A DNA stretch of 64,000 bases. Source: Bondarzewia mesenterica. Taxonomy: Eukaryota; Basidiomycota; Agaricomycetes; Russulales; Bondarzewiaceae. A program made the translations under genes and the position numbers. The stretch covers positions 1-64,000 of the forward strand of contig SGPL01000026.1 of assembly GCA_004802705.1 (NCBI GenBank). Direction: 5' to 3'. How positions within the stretch are numbered: position 1 is the first letter of the stretch; each line of letters starts with the position of its first letter. Of this stretch, positions 21,558-33,158 are shown piece by piece. The notes below the pieces were generated by a model. The model was not told where the DNA came from and did no database searches. It was given only the letters and a program-made list of their open reading frames with translations.

Positions 21558-24535
21558 ATGGAGAAAGGTCACCAAGTCCTGAAAGATGTCTTCGGGTTTT
21601 CTTCGTTCCGTCTCTCTCAAGAAGCCGTACGTATATAAAGCCGTCTTCACAGCGCTTCATCCATCTCACTTTGTCGTATGACGTAGGTGATCAAGCGGTT
21701 GATTGAAGACAATGATAATGCACTCGTTTTGTTTCCCACCGGCGGTGCGTCCTTGGAACCATGCGATAATATTGAATACGCAGACGTAGCTGACCCTTCG
21801 ACGCGCGTTACTAGGTGGGAAGAGCTTGACTTACCAAGTCCCTGCACTCTGCCTTGATGTGAAATTATTCTTAAATGCTGTCTCAACTGTTTCTGACCTG
21901 CTCAATAACTCAGGGCCTCACTCTTGTTATCTCACCCTTGATAGCCTTGATGAAGGATCAGGTAGATTCATTGTGCAAACGGGGCGTCAAAGCCGCCAAT
22001 CTGGATAGCACGTTAAATGCGGATAGGCAGGCATGGGTTAAGCGAGAGGTGCTGTCGGGTGATCTGAAATTGTTATACGTCGCTCCAGGTGATATTTTTC
22101 TTCTCGTTGTCCTTAACTAAGCTTACTGATCACGGAACATCGTATATCTCAGAAAGGTTTGTGTACCGGCCTTCGTGGTCCTGTCATGCTATCATGCTAC
22201 GGAAGTGCTCATTGTTCGTATTTTGTGTTAGGTTGAATAACGAATCTTTTGTCGCCATGATGAGTCGCGTCAAGATCTCAGTGCTAGCCATTGATGAAGC
22301 GCACTGCATTTCACAGGTAACGTCATTTCAGTCCACTGCACGACCAGAAGCTGAGGACATAGTAGTGGGGCGCCAGCTTCAGACCCGAGTACCTCAAAAT
22401 TGCGAGGTTTGCGGAGGAGCAGGACGTGGAACGTGTTCTGTGCTTGACCGCGACCGCCACGAAGAACGTTGTTGAAGATATCTGCAAGTCATTCCTTATT
22501 CACCCGACGGTGGGCGTTTTTCGGACGACTGTGTATCGACCAAAGTGAGTTGCACGGCATTCGCTCAGAACCACCTTGATTGACCTACGGTTTCTCAAAG
22601 TCTTGCGTTCAAAGTGGAGATTGCGGACAATCTGGATCAGAAACTTGACCGGCTCATCCCGTTTCTGAAAGCACGAACGGGGCCTTCAATTATCTACGTG
22701 ACATTGCAAAAACACGCGGAAGAAGTGGCGAATCACCTGAGACCGCACGGTATGGAACCTATGGTCTATCATGCAGGTCTGCCTAGTGAAGACCGCGAGA
22801 AGATCCAAAACGCGTTCATGGAATCAGACAAAGGTATTGTCTGTTGTACTATTGCATTTGGTATGGGTATCGATAAAGGTATATGTGGAACAAGTTTCTT
22901 TGTTGGTGAAGTCATGCTGATGGCCGTTGAATCTAGCAAATATTCGACAGGTAAGCAAAATTGGGTTCCTAAGTTGCGCAGGTGTTGCATCGCGTCGGCA
23001 GGTTGTGCATCTTTATATGCCGAAAACGATCGAAAATTACAGCCAGGAAGTCGGCAGGGCAGGGAGGGACGGGTTGCCTTCAACTTGTCTTCTGTTCCTA
23101 GCAGCAGCGGACATACCAGTCCTAGAAGGCTTCGCCCGTGGTGACACCTGCTCGAAGAGAGATCTGGAGCTGTGGATACAGGAGGTAGCACTGAAACAGC
23201 CTGCCACTGATGGAACTTTGGACTTCAATCTGTACCACCAGTCCAAAATGTGAGCCTTCATAAACTCCAGTACACCTGGATATTTCTCTGATCTGAGAAT
23301 TTTCTCCTAGCTATGACATCCGGGTGTGCATTTTCCACTATGCGAGACGTTTGTGTGTCTGATGATATACGGGCAGCCAAACGTTCTCAACCTTTGCTAT
23401 GCTCAACTTGAGCTGGACTTCAATTTCATTCGAGCAGTGACCCCGTTCTATTCCATTTATGATATTTCCCAGCGTACGGCCGATGGGTGGGCCAAAATAA
23501 TGTCCACAAAGTCGCCTGCCGCTGATACAATCAGGACGTACTGGACAACAAAAGGGACAGGACGCCAGGTGAGTGGTTGGAGATTTTCGATGCCCCAGAA
23601 TCTTCTTGCCTTACGTGGCCTGTAGATCGACGTGTGCATAGCGGCGAGCCATTCGGGTATTGAACGCGCAGCACTGGCAAGGCAAATCAACGACTGGGAA
23701 TTCGAAGGTACGTCATGAACAAGATATCTTCAGACGGATCGACCCATCTCTTCTTGAAGGATTGATCTGGACAAAAGCATCGCAAGTGAGGGCGGTAAGT
23801 AACGTCTCTTGGACGGCCTCCGCTTGAGCTGATATTTTGCAGCGATACGCCATCATAAACCCTCTCCCGAAAACAACGGAGGAGATAAAGAACGTTGCTG
23901 AGCTTATGTACGAACGCATGATTCGGAGAGAGGAGGAGGCAGTCGAGAAGCTTCGTCAAGTTATCAATTTCGCGATCAACGACGATTGTAAGGACGCTTG
24001 TATGCTCTATATGGCACATGCAATCATTTACATTCATTCGCTAGGCCTTGCCCAGGGACTCGCTTCTTACTTTGGAGATGATAATGCCGTACCTGGTGGA
24101 ATGTGCGGGATGTGCAGTTTCTGCCTGACAGGCTCCGGTGTGGAATTTGACCCCGCAGCTGAAGCCATCCCGGACCCCAACCAAATTCGTGCGATCTTGG
24201 CCGCTTGCCCTGACCGAGATGATCCCCGATTGCTCGCCCGCATGGCCTTTGGCGTTACGAGCCCACGGTTAACTGTCAACAAGTGGTCGACTTCGCACCC
24301 GTTGTTTGGCAGCATGGGCCATGTGGATTTCAATGCCTTGGTGGCTGCTTTTGATGCAGAGTGCAAGAAGGCAGGATACGCCAAGAGTACAGCACCGCAT
24401 CCATCCTCGTCTCAGTCAACAAGCACAAAGAGAACATATTCGCAAACTTCGTCCTACTCTGGGGGGCAGAAGTCATCTTACGGAGGCTATCGCGGGGGTG
24501 GACGAGGCGGCTACAAACGAGGTCGGAGGTACTGA
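21558..24535 (+). CDS. RecQ-family ATP-dependent DNA helicase
   Basis: This 3'-5' helicase acts in recombination and replication repair. Motifs in order: RLSQEAVIKRLIEDNDNALV (motif 0/entry), FPTGGGKSLTYQVPAL (Walker A), VISPLIALMKDQVD (Ia), AIDEAHCISQWGASFRPEY (Walker B and RecQ aromatic loop), LTATAT (III), IIYVTLQKHAEE (IV), TIAFGMGIDKANIRQVVH (V) and YSQEVGRAGRDG (VI). A zinc-type RecQ-Ct region follows (CGMCSFC). There is no HRDC domain; the C-terminus is an RGG-like tail (GGYRGGGRGGYKRGRRY). Ten or more introns, including a 4-nt exon (22153-22156) and a 13-nt exon (23311-23323). ATG 21558 gives a very short N-terminal lead, so an upstream exon is possible. The subtype is closer to the compact RecQ1-like forms than to Sgs1/BLM, by absence of long N-terminal and HRDC parts. 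Confidence 0.92.
22153..22156 (+). other. 4-nt microexon of the RecQ gene
   Basis: The exon before ends GCT CCA G at 22088; AAAG at 22153-22156 is flanked by CAG before and GTTTGT after; the next exon starts at 22232. Joining the three pieces gives GCT CCA GAA AGG TTG AAT, that is APERLN, the conserved RecQ phrase. Skipping it creates an immediate stop. Confidence 0.75.
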
Positions 24536-25152
24536 ATCTGATAATGCAGTGACTGCATACAAGTTGTATGATAGATTTGTCAGTTCGCTTGTATTGTGGT
24601 TAATTTCAATTATACCAACTGCCAAACAGACTGGAGTGTAGACTCGGTCTGTGTTAAGTTGGCGTGCTATTTCTAAAGATCGAGCACCAAACGTGGGAAT
24701 TGTACTCCCGCCTGTGCGAGTCCGCTGCCAGCCTTGCTGGATCGCTCCCACCAAAGAAACTGTTATATATGAAGTCAGGTAGTCACTGGCCGCCAGTAAA
24801 CTTCTTCATAGCGGAACCGTGCCGGTCTGCCGCGCCACTCAGCTAGTCTCCCAAAGGCAGAGTAGCCACTCGTCAACCTTCGTGCCTCAGGATCCTCCTG
24901 TCTGACTACTCAGCATACTAACTTCCTAGCCGCTCCCCACTATCACTATAGTTCAATCGCCCATATTCCGCGGCGTGGATATTCACTCCCGCATTCGTTT
25001 ACCGTCGTTTGCGGCGCGACGAGGTAGGTTTGATTCAACCCCACTAGCGCAAAATGCGAGGTAACGACACATAAGGGAGGCTAGCGGAGGCTAGCGGTCA
25101 AAGGCGCGGTTTCCAATCATTCTGCAAATCTCCTGCAACTTACTTCATCTGC
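24536..25152. other. Intergenic region with a small tandem repeat
   Basis: It contains the RecQ 3' flank and the upstream part of the next gene. The ten-base word GAGGCTAGCG occurs twice in tandem at about 25077-25096. No coding frame or RNA gene is supported. Confidence 0.4.
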
Positions 25153-25990
25153 ATGGTCAAGGTATGTCAGAACCTTTGGGCTGTCAATTTTATCCGTAAA
25201 CCAACTTTGAATCTGCTTTTCTCAGCTGGAAGCGATTTACAATCGATACTTTGGCACATTCGGGTACTTTGGCAAATACGGTGTCGTAGATACCTGGCGA
25301 CGCCAAATATTGGGTTTCTTCCAAACCGTCCTGCACACGGAACATCGCCTGTGGACTCTCTACCGCCTTCTGTGGCCGTTCCCACGAAAATGGCCTCTCC
25401 CCAACGACATCCCAGCCCCGAGAGCCTTTCTCGCCGACCAGGAGCTCTGCATCCGCCGGCTTAACGCAGACCAGGTCCCCCAGATGCGCGGGCTCTCCTT
25501 TTTCTACAATCGCGACACCTCCCTCCGCTGCCTCTACCGCTTGTACGAGCAAACGTGCGCAGAAGAGACCTTCTCTATGACCCACGAGATTGAATACTTT
25601 TATTTTCGCCATCCTGAGTGGTCACTCGAGGACATCCCTGATCCGTACGACCCCGATCCCTTGCGTTACGCGATCTTGGCCTCGCTCACTGAAGCGATGG
25701 TCGACGCATTCAACGCCCGGATTGATATAGGGCTGAGGAGGAAGAGGGAGGATTTTCTGATGAAAAAGCGCCGCACGACGCAGAAGCTGCTAGATCCCGT
25801 GGGATTCTTTGCAGAGGCATCCATGGTCTACGAACGTCCTCCTGCTTGGGCTGCCTGTGTACCTCCAGTGCCGGAGCTGATATCCTTTGTTCGCGAACCA
25901 CATAAGCATCCTTTCCCTGACAGAATTGCTCATCCAGCCTTCAAGAAACGAAATATCATTGCCTACACGTCTCATTTGCACTCAGTTTGA
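25153..25990 (+). CDS. Conserved-looking hypothetical protein, about 255 residues
   Basis: I do not recognise the family. The first exon codes only for MVK (25153-25161); a GT-AG intron ends before LEAIYNRYFGTFGYFGKYGV, and the rest is one long frame to 25990. The protein is rich in aromatic and charged residues (VVDTWRRQILGFFQTVLH, MTHEIEYFYFRHPEWSLED, DAFNARIDIGLRRKRE) and has no signal peptide or membrane segment. Codon use and composition look like its neighbours. The convergent gene at 26114 ends 120 bases away. Confidence 0.7.
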
Positions 25991-26113
25991 ACGGTATGCG
26001 GATCTTGTCACAATACAATTCGGGTGTTACAACTCATTGGATATATCATTATCAGAGCCCATCGATCGCGATTTTCGTTTCGCCATATCTGTCTCTGTAT
26101 CCCTTCTTGATAA

Positions 26114-26828
26114 TCACAATCGATTAAGCGACATCCACTTGTGGAGCTGTGTATCACATACCTGCACTATCGCCAGAACCTCGACCGACAAAACCACCCG
26201 CGAATACCCCCAACCGAAAATTTCTTCCTTCGTCAGAGCCCTTCTCTCCTGCACACAAATCATATGCAGCAGTGAGACAGCGTCAATAAGGTCCTCTCGC
26301 CTCGGCGCAAACGACATCAGCCTTGTCAGCTTATTAAACAGCTGCCAGCGCCACGGGGCCGCAACCAGCGTCAGCACCTCCGGCGCCTCCCATATGACTA
26401 CGTTCTGGTGGAGTGCATCGGTGTAAACCGAGTACCCTGAGTTCAGCAAAACGGTGTCGATGAAGTGGCTAACGTCCGCGTTGAGCCATTCGGAATTACG
26501 CCATTTGAACGTATTCGACGCTGCCTCCGCGGCTTCAGTGAGAAGGGAAACCGCGCTGCTGTCGGCGTGGTAGAAATCGACGTCCTTCGTGGCGGATCGG
26601 TTGTGGAAGTGAAGCACGCTAAGCACGCCGCCGACTGCGAGGGCAGTGAGTGGGAGGCTCACGCCCCAGCTCGGGGCGTTCGCTTGGATCCATTGTGAGA
26701 CGAATGTTAAACCTAGTGGCGAAAGTTAAGCGCGATGCGTCGTTGAATTAAGCTTAGGTGAGGTTATGTTTTCATATACCGGTCTCAATGTCTTGTTGCG
26801 TGAAGTTTTCCTTCGCTTGAGTGGCCAT
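26114..26828 (-). CDS. Hypothetical protein with possible nucleotidyltransferase-like fold
   Basis: Exon 1 begins at ATG 26828 (MATQAKENFTQQDIET) and a short intron lies near 26780-26712. Exon 2 reads FVSQWIQANAPSWG, LPLTALAVGGVLSVLHFHNR, SATKDVDFYHADSSAVSLLT and so on to the stop at 26114. A Gly-Gly followed about 16 residues later by Asp-Val-Asp after an Arg/Thr-rich turn resembles the core of minimal nucleotidyltransferase folds (GG...DxD). That is a pattern match only. The C-terminal part (RREDLIDAVSLLHMIC, LTKEEIFGWGYSRVVLS) is helical. The gene is divergent from TAF5 across about 410 bases. Confidence 0.65.
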
Positions 26829-27240
26829 CTGGGACTGCGAGATGGTCGAGAGGCAGTTGAGAGAGTATATATGGGGAGGTTATCCGCTTGAGATAACCTT
26901 GCAGGTTATAACAGGCCCCACATCAGTTCACAATCTCACATGCTCAGCGCAATAAAATAAAATAAAAAACAGGAAACGAGTAAGCAAGAAAATTAGGCCA
27001 ATCGTGAGATGGTACTCTGCACGTCACACAGCGCCAGGAGACAGGCTCATCCCGTGTCAAACACTACGTATGATAACGTAATATATCAGCTTTCATCTTG
27101 CACCGTCGTGTCTCAAGCTGTAGAACATAAGTCGACTGTTGCCATCGCACTACTTCAGCCCCATTTTCTGTACCTCTCTCGATTTTGGAGCGTCCGGATT
27201 AATATTCTCTTCCCTAAAGCTGTAGGCCAAGACCAACATC
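26829..27240. other. Divergent intergenic region upstream of TAF5
   Basis: This is a shared upstream region for the minus-strand gene at 26828 and TAF5 at 27241. AT-rich around 26945-26975 (AATAAAATAAAATAAAA). No gene seen. Confidence 0.4.
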
Positions 27241-30081
27241 ATGTCTGCAGCGACGCCTACCGCCTCTACACCAGATGTAGTCTCTCCAGCGAACGCGTCC
27301 TCCCAAGACTCGTCACAAAATGCCACTGCCTTGGAGCGCATGATCTTGGATTACCTTCGCTCAAGAGGTCATCTAAATGCTGAGAAGGCACTCCAAGAAT
27401 CCATTGACTCTACCGAGGAGAGGAGCACCCAAACTGAAACTTCATCAATTTCCTCGGAGGAACTCTTGAAGAAACTTACTGTTTTTGCGGAGAAAGCATC
27501 TCAGCCTGGAGAGAATGCTTTCAAGGATACTGCGAGTATTTTACAAGAGCTCATCTCCGCTGGTAGCTCATCCAACATTCAAAACCTCATCGCGAGCATA
27601 GGTCCTGGAGGTGCAGAAGAGATTTTGTCCTTGGATCCAACAGACAAACAGGAAGGGTTTCGGGAACTGGAGTCATGGGTGGAGGGTTCTCTAGATATGT
27701 ATCGGGTGCGTGCTCAATATGCTCACTGTTCAAGCCCAGCATCAATATCTTCCCGCTGATCCGTACGTAGCCTGAGTTTCGCCCGATCTTGTTTCCTATA
27801 TTCTGTCATTTTTATCTCGACCTCGTGCAGTTTGGGTTCAAGGACGCTGGTGAGTTGTTTCACGTTTTCATGATTCACGACGACAGCTCCAACTTTCCAC
27901 CTCTTAGCCCAAGAGTTTTTCCAAACGTTCTCCCCCTCCCTGGAGCCTATGCATAGCTCCGTCTTACATCGCCTATCCACTTTGCGGTTGCCTTCACATG
28001 TACAGAACGACGAGCTTGCGCACCGCTTCAGGAACGTCAAATATACCGTCCGCATGAGTCGGTCAGGGTTTGGTCTTCTTGTAGGGTGGTTGACTGAGGG
28101 TGTCGGGGGAGAAGCTACTGGCGCTGGAAAGGGCTTCTCAGGTGAGAAAGGAAAGAGGGGGAGGGCGGCAGTCATGCGGGTGGTCAATAACCATCTACGC
28201 TTCGACGGTAAATATCGTCCACTACCTCATGTATGTTACTGTTGTTCACAAATGATCAGTCACATCCTCCAGCACGACCGCTGTGTCTGCAAATGCCTGG
28301 GAAGAGTCCACGGGCCTTCTCTCTTCGTTAATTCCTCAGCCCGATGGGACAACCGCTCCTCTTTCGAATCCTCAAGCCTTCAACAATTCTAAAGGAGAGT
28401 TGAAGCTGGGCCCAGCACCGCTTTCTGAGGACCTACGGACTGAGACCGAAAAATCTTTGAGAGAACAAGCAATGCTTGATCGAGATCCTGCGGCTCAGTA
28501 TGACCCTCACCATGTACGACCGACACCAATATCGGGAGTCGTTTCTCCCTCAATATCCGACCTTCCCCCCCACCCCCCCACTTTCAAGACGATGGATGTT
28601 CAGCGAGAGGTTGAGAAGGTTAGAGACGCACGAAAACGCATACGACTCGACCCATCGGTCTTGTCTCCTGTCGATTCCAATGCGCCTGCAACTGCATCTG
28701 CAAGACAGCGTGGTCTACCCAGTATATGTGCATATACGCTTCATGACGTCCCAGAAGGGTGAGTAACGATACCTCAGTTCGCTTTTTGCGCCGTTCTTGA
28801 TTTTACGAATTGACCGCAGTTCCCCTTGCTGCATTTTCTCGAAAGATACTTCCTTGATGGCTGCCGGCTTCGAAGAGAGCTACATCAGATTATGGAGCCT
28901 GAAAGGTGAACCATTGAACGGTTTGAAAAGCGACTTTCGCCCCAATATGCATTCGTGATTGTGAGTTCTCTCTTTTCTTTGACGGTACAGCATACAAGGT
29001 TCTTAACAAGAGGAATCATAGCAAACTCACTTCGTAAGATCAAAGAGAAAGATGCATCATCAACGCGAAGGTTGATCGGACATAGTGGACCGATCTATTC
29101 GCTCGCATTCGATCCGATGAACGGATCTGCAGCTCCTCCCAAATATCTGTTGTCTGCCTCTGCGGATGCCACTACTCGGTTATGGTCTCTGGACACCATG
29201 ACCAACGTTGTCGCTTATCGCGGACATCAAAACCCGATCTGGGATGTTGACTGGAGCCCTATGGGAATCTATTTTGCAACTGCTAGTAGAGATCATACTG
29301 CACGCCTTTGGTCAACAGATAGGACGTCGACCTTGCGTATCTACGCAGGGCACCTCAGTGATGTTGATGTACGTGATACCTGTCTTTTCTCGCTGAGTAT
29401 GCCATTTGACACTCCGGCATAGTGTGTCAGATTCCATCCGAACTCTTTGTACCTTGGAACTGCTTCCAGTGACTGGACAGCGCGACTGTGGGATGTACAG
29501 AAGGGGTCTTGTGTGCGAGTATTCATTGGTCATCAAGGCATGCTATCAACGATGGCTTTTAGCCCGGACGGACGCTACTTAGCGACTGCAGGTGTGTCCT
29601 TCTCATTGTCAAAGAAGAAGAGAAACACCGCTCAAATTCGCCTCGCTCCAAGGCGAAGATCTTGCTATCAATCTATGGGACCTTGGGTCCGGTAGGCGAA
29701 TCAAGAAAATGACAGGCCATACGGCTTCAATCTATTCCCTTTCCTTCAGTGAGGAATCATCCTTGCTCGTAAGTGGAGGTGCGGATTGGACGGTAAGGTG
29801 TTGGGACGTCAAAGGGTCGGGGGGACTTCCTGAGAGAACGCGGGAGAATGGGATGGTCAACGGTACCGGCACCATAGTCAATCTGAAGGAGCATAACGAG
29901 GATAGTATCGAGACGTAAATGTTCCTGGCTTTTGTGTCCTGACTTATTGACTGACATGCGCGACAGGATCGATCTTCTCGCCACCTTCCCCACGAAGCGG
30001 ACTCCTATCGTTGAAGTTCACTTCACGCCCCGTAACCTTTGTCTTGTGGCTGGATCCTATCTTTCTGCAGAACAGCGATAA
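27241..30081 (+). CDS. TAF5: TFIID subunit TAF5 (LisH, NTD2 and WD40 repeats)
   Basis: This scaffold subunit of the general transcription factor TFIID acts in the nucleus. The LisH motif ALERMILDYLRSRGHLNAEKAL lies near residue 35, followed by a Ser/Glu-rich linker and the TAF5 N-terminal domain (SWVEGSLDMYRPEFRPILFP, VQFGFKDAAPTFHLLAQEFF). WD repeats come last: LIGHSGPIYSLAFDP, ASADATTRLWSLD, YRGHQNPIWDVDWSP, ASRDHTARLWS, YAGHLSDVD, ASSDWTARLWDVQKG, FIGHQGMLSTMAFSPDG, MTGHTASIYSLSFS and GGADWTVRCWDVKG. The ATG at 27241 and the end LVAGSYLSAEQR (stop 30079-30081) suit the family. In the exon around 28900-28960 the frame must change by one to pass from LKGEPLNGLK into PICIRDSNSLRKIKEK. The AAAA at 28926-28929 or TTT at 28935-28937 is the likely place. 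Otherwise intact. Confidence 0.92.
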
Positions 30082-30216
30082 GCCGTCTTTTGTCGCTCGT
30101 GCTGTTATTGTTTCCTTCGCATTTCTATTTTCAGGCTGCGTCAATGATTTTACAATTGTGGTCAAATCAATTATCCAGGTTTTTTTTCTTCACTATGCAT
30201 ATATTCATTGTTCGTG

Positions 30217-30979
30217 TCAGTACAGATCAATATTCCTGTCGTGCCACATCTGTCCAACCACCTCGGGATCCAAATCCCAGACAATTGCGCAGATATATTT
30301 AAAATTCTGCTCTTCCGCAATGCATGGGATGCGTCCCATCAATGTTGCCATCTTTTGAGCATAATCGGCAACCGTCAAAGGTGGAGAAGATGCGGAAACC
30401 TCCGACTGTCCGAAGAGTGAGCTCATCGAGCTCTGTGACGCATCTGGGTGGTCGCCGCATTCAGTTTTTTCGTCGTCGTCGACGCGTTTCCGATAAAGAA
30501 CATCTGGCTGCGACATTGCGCGGATTGGTGGCGGGAACTCAGCCTGCTGGGTCTGCACCATCTCCTCTCCATCATTGAGTGGTTGTTGAGAGTCGGAGGC
30601 GAGCGACTGATGGTCCAGAGCATCTGCATAGGTTGTTTCCTGCGAATACTGGTCTACCGTGTAGTTGGCGGACTCCTGCGAGGGTAACCAGTCGAAGTCA
30701 TCCGTACGAATCGATCTTGTACTATCAGCGAAGCTCTGAGATGCCTGTTAGTGAGCGGAAGTGCATCATGTTAAGGTGACATACCGTTAAGGACTCCGTT
30801 CTTGTTATCTGGGAGTCGGTATGTGCCATCAGGGAGTCCGTTTGCGACATCTGGGACGAGTCTGTTTGCGACTGGGACTCGTCCGTTTGTGACATATCTT
30901 CTTGCCGAAACAACATCTCAACAACCTCCTGTTCTGAAGGGGAGCGATGGAGAACTAGGGAAGAAAATAATGTGGACAT
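30217..30979 (-). CDS. Hypothetical Ser/Thr/Gln-rich protein with N-terminal degenerate repeats
   Basis: Two exons are joined by one short intron (near 30785-30737) with donor GTATGT and acceptor CAG, phase 0. The protein is about 237 residues. The first exon carries a run of degenerate 7-9 residue units of the type SQTDS / SQTDES / AHTDS / TRTES. The second exon reads SIRTDDFDWLPSQESANYTV, then a basic turn (LYRKRVDDDEK), and ends with a more hydrophobic, likely folded segment: LTVADYAQKMATLMGRIPCI, FKYICAIVWDLDPEVVGQM. I do not know the family. The Ser/Thr-Gln pairs would be candidate ATM/ATR-type phosphosites, but that is speculation. It is convergent with TAF5, 135 bases apart. Confidence 0.6.
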
Positions 30980-31598
30980 CGGTGGAGCGTGCGATGAGAC
31001 TGAGGTTCGTTGATGCTTCTAGGAATTGATGCTCTCTAGCCGATCGGTGCTGGCTTTTATATTGTTGACAGTCGAGGTGAGTGGCTCTCTAATCTCAAAA
31101 ATAGTGGGCGTCTGCCGCAGGTGTGGCAATGCATAATGGACAACGCTCTGGGATCCCTTTATTTGACCCTCATGATATTGTATGGTGGCATTCAAAGCCT
31201 TTCACCATCCCAACTATTTCTGCTTCTCAGAGCCAGATGAGGGGTAATTTTAGGCAAAAGTAAACAATACCATATCACGGTAATGGCACATTGTGGCACA
31301 TCATCAGTCACAGTGGCCCCAGGCATGGTTGAATTTTCTGGGGGCAGACCGTGGCACGATCGACAATATATCACGTGAATCAATTGCTCGGTCACGTTTC
31401 GATCACATTACTTTCTTCTTTGGGCAGGACATGTTTGTGTCACGGTATACAAGGATCCGACTGACGCCCAACTCTTCCACTTCTACAACATTCGTCGTTC
31501 TCCTCAAGCACTCCATTTATATGTGAAATAGAGTGAGTTGTCAAGGATCTTTCTGCCGAAGCTTCAGATTGCTCATTGACTGTGACACAGGGTGGCAA
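30980..31598. other. Divergent intergenic region, no gene seen
   Basis: It separates the starts of the genes at 30979 (minus) and 31599 (plus). The word GTGGCAC(A/G) recurs around 31283-31355 (three times within about 75 bases), which might be a regulatory repeat. Otherwise unremarkable. Confidence 0.35.
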
Positions 31599-32494
31599 AT
31601 GTCATACAACATGGATGTTGATTCTGAACCCTATACATATTCCGCCCCTCAACCACAGTCCGAAACAGTGCAAACAACAGGATCATCTAGTGTATCTCCA
31701 CCAAATATAACATCCAACAGTACGACTTGTCTTAGATAACAGCCTTTACTTTCTTTCGCTGACCTTTTCCCATTATCAACTGCGTTTATGTTTGCGCACA
31801 TGACCTTGAACAGTCCTCGAACAGCGCGAGAATTTCAAAGATATCCCTGTCAAGGTGCACATACGAAGACCGGAGAGAGACTCATGGGTTTATGCGGGTC
31901 GTGCTGTTGTTACTCTTGAGGTAATGGGTCATTCTTCTCAAGTCGGTGAGTGTCGTCAGATTACTGCCTCGTTTGAGAGCGGGTTTCGATGACTCTCCTC
32001 AGTTGTCCGTTCAAGCTCAACCAATAAGATCATGACATTGTTCAGCGAGGTTCATTCTACTCCTGCTACCGTTGAACTCAACTCACTTCGCATCTTCAGA
32101 CCAGCGACCTCCAAGCGGAGAAGCGCGGTAACTTTGTTGTCGTAGGCTGTGTTGAAGGCTCCAAGGTAGTATCTTGGTCTCTAAATGTGAGTAAATTTTC
32201 GCCCTTTCATGAATTTTTTTCTGGTTTAAACGTCAACGCGCAATTTCATGTTGTCAGGCCTTGAACAATGCTGAGACACTCAGACTCTTGGCGAGCATTG
32301 AGCTCGCCTGCTACAAATGCAAGCAAGCTATCGGTGACCCTCGTACACACTACAAATCGCGTCGAAAAATCGATAGGGCCATCAAGGACGATAGACGCAA
32401 GAGACATAGACGACGCAAGGACCAGGACGCCATGGTGGAAGCGTTCTCAAGACAGGCTCTGAATGAGCCTATGGAGCCAGTTCCTATTCAATGA
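31599..32494 (+). CDS. Conserved hypothetical protein with folded core and basic C-terminus
   Basis: Five exons join by frame: MDVDSEPYTYS leader, ILEQRENFKDIPVKVHIRRP, ERDSWVYAGRAVVTLEV, VVVRSSSTNKIMTLFSE, DLQAEKRGNFVVVGCVEGSK, VVSWSLNALNNAETLRLLAS and IELACYKCKQAIGDPR, then a strongly basic helix (RRKIDRAIKDDRRKRHRRRK). The beta-rich middle could be a PH/RanBD-like module: the alternation VKVHIRR...WVYAGRAVVTLEV suggests it, but I cannot confirm. The basic tail could bind nucleic acid or act as a nuclear signal. ATG 31599 (MSYNMDVDSE) and 31611 (MDVDSE) are both possible starts. About 200 residues. No family name recognised. Confidence 0.7.
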
Positions 32495-33158
32495 TTCGCC
32501 GAAGGAGTTGGAAGTTGGAACTCTGTATTCTAATCTTTATCCCACCGGCTGAGTAACTCGTATCATCTCGTCATTGTCACTCTTATGTTGTCCTTTCTGT
32601 CATCTGTATTTCCAGACTCATCTCGTCTTTCTTCGTCACACCGTGCATCTGTTCATTCAAATCCATACACATATCTCTTATTACCCCTCATCCTTCTCCA
32701 CTTTTGCGATCCACTCTGACTCGATCCGTTTCTTTTAGGCCAGCCATGGCTGGCAATTTACTTTACTTACAATTCTTAACTTCACTGTGGAAACTTGCAA
32801 CAGGAGAGGAATTCTTTCAGATATGTCATGGAAGACTACGACATTAGATGGTTCATGCACAGCGTGCGACGGCTAGGCTTATGTACGAGGTGGTGTGTAT
32901 GTGCTATAAATAGACGAGAAACACTGATCCCAAAAAGAATCAATTCTCCCCTGCCAGTAAGTAACTGAATCCCAGAAAATGTCAGGCAAACAAGATGAGT
33001 GGTAGAACAAGTTGAACAGATAAAGGTCAGCCCCCGGGGTATGAACACAGAGAATATTGTCCACAACAGGCATCGTCATGGGAGGCATATAATCGGATCG
33101 TGAAGTGCGCGTGCAGTGGAAGCCAAAGGCTACAACAAGGGAACAAAAGGCATATACA
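32495..33158. other. Convergent 3' intergenic region
   Basis: This lies between two gene ends (32494 plus, 33159 minus). Pyrimidine-rich around 32560-32750, consistent with untranslated 3' sequence. Nothing coding is supported. Confidence 0.4.

Noticed and set aside
22089..22231. One single intron instead of a microexon in RecQ
   Set aside because: Joining 22088 directly to 22232 yields a stop codon immediately and loses the conserved APERLN.
24930..24965. AGTTCAATCGCC as a tRNA B-box
   Set aside because: No matching A-box, acceptor stem or anticodon arm could be drawn around it.
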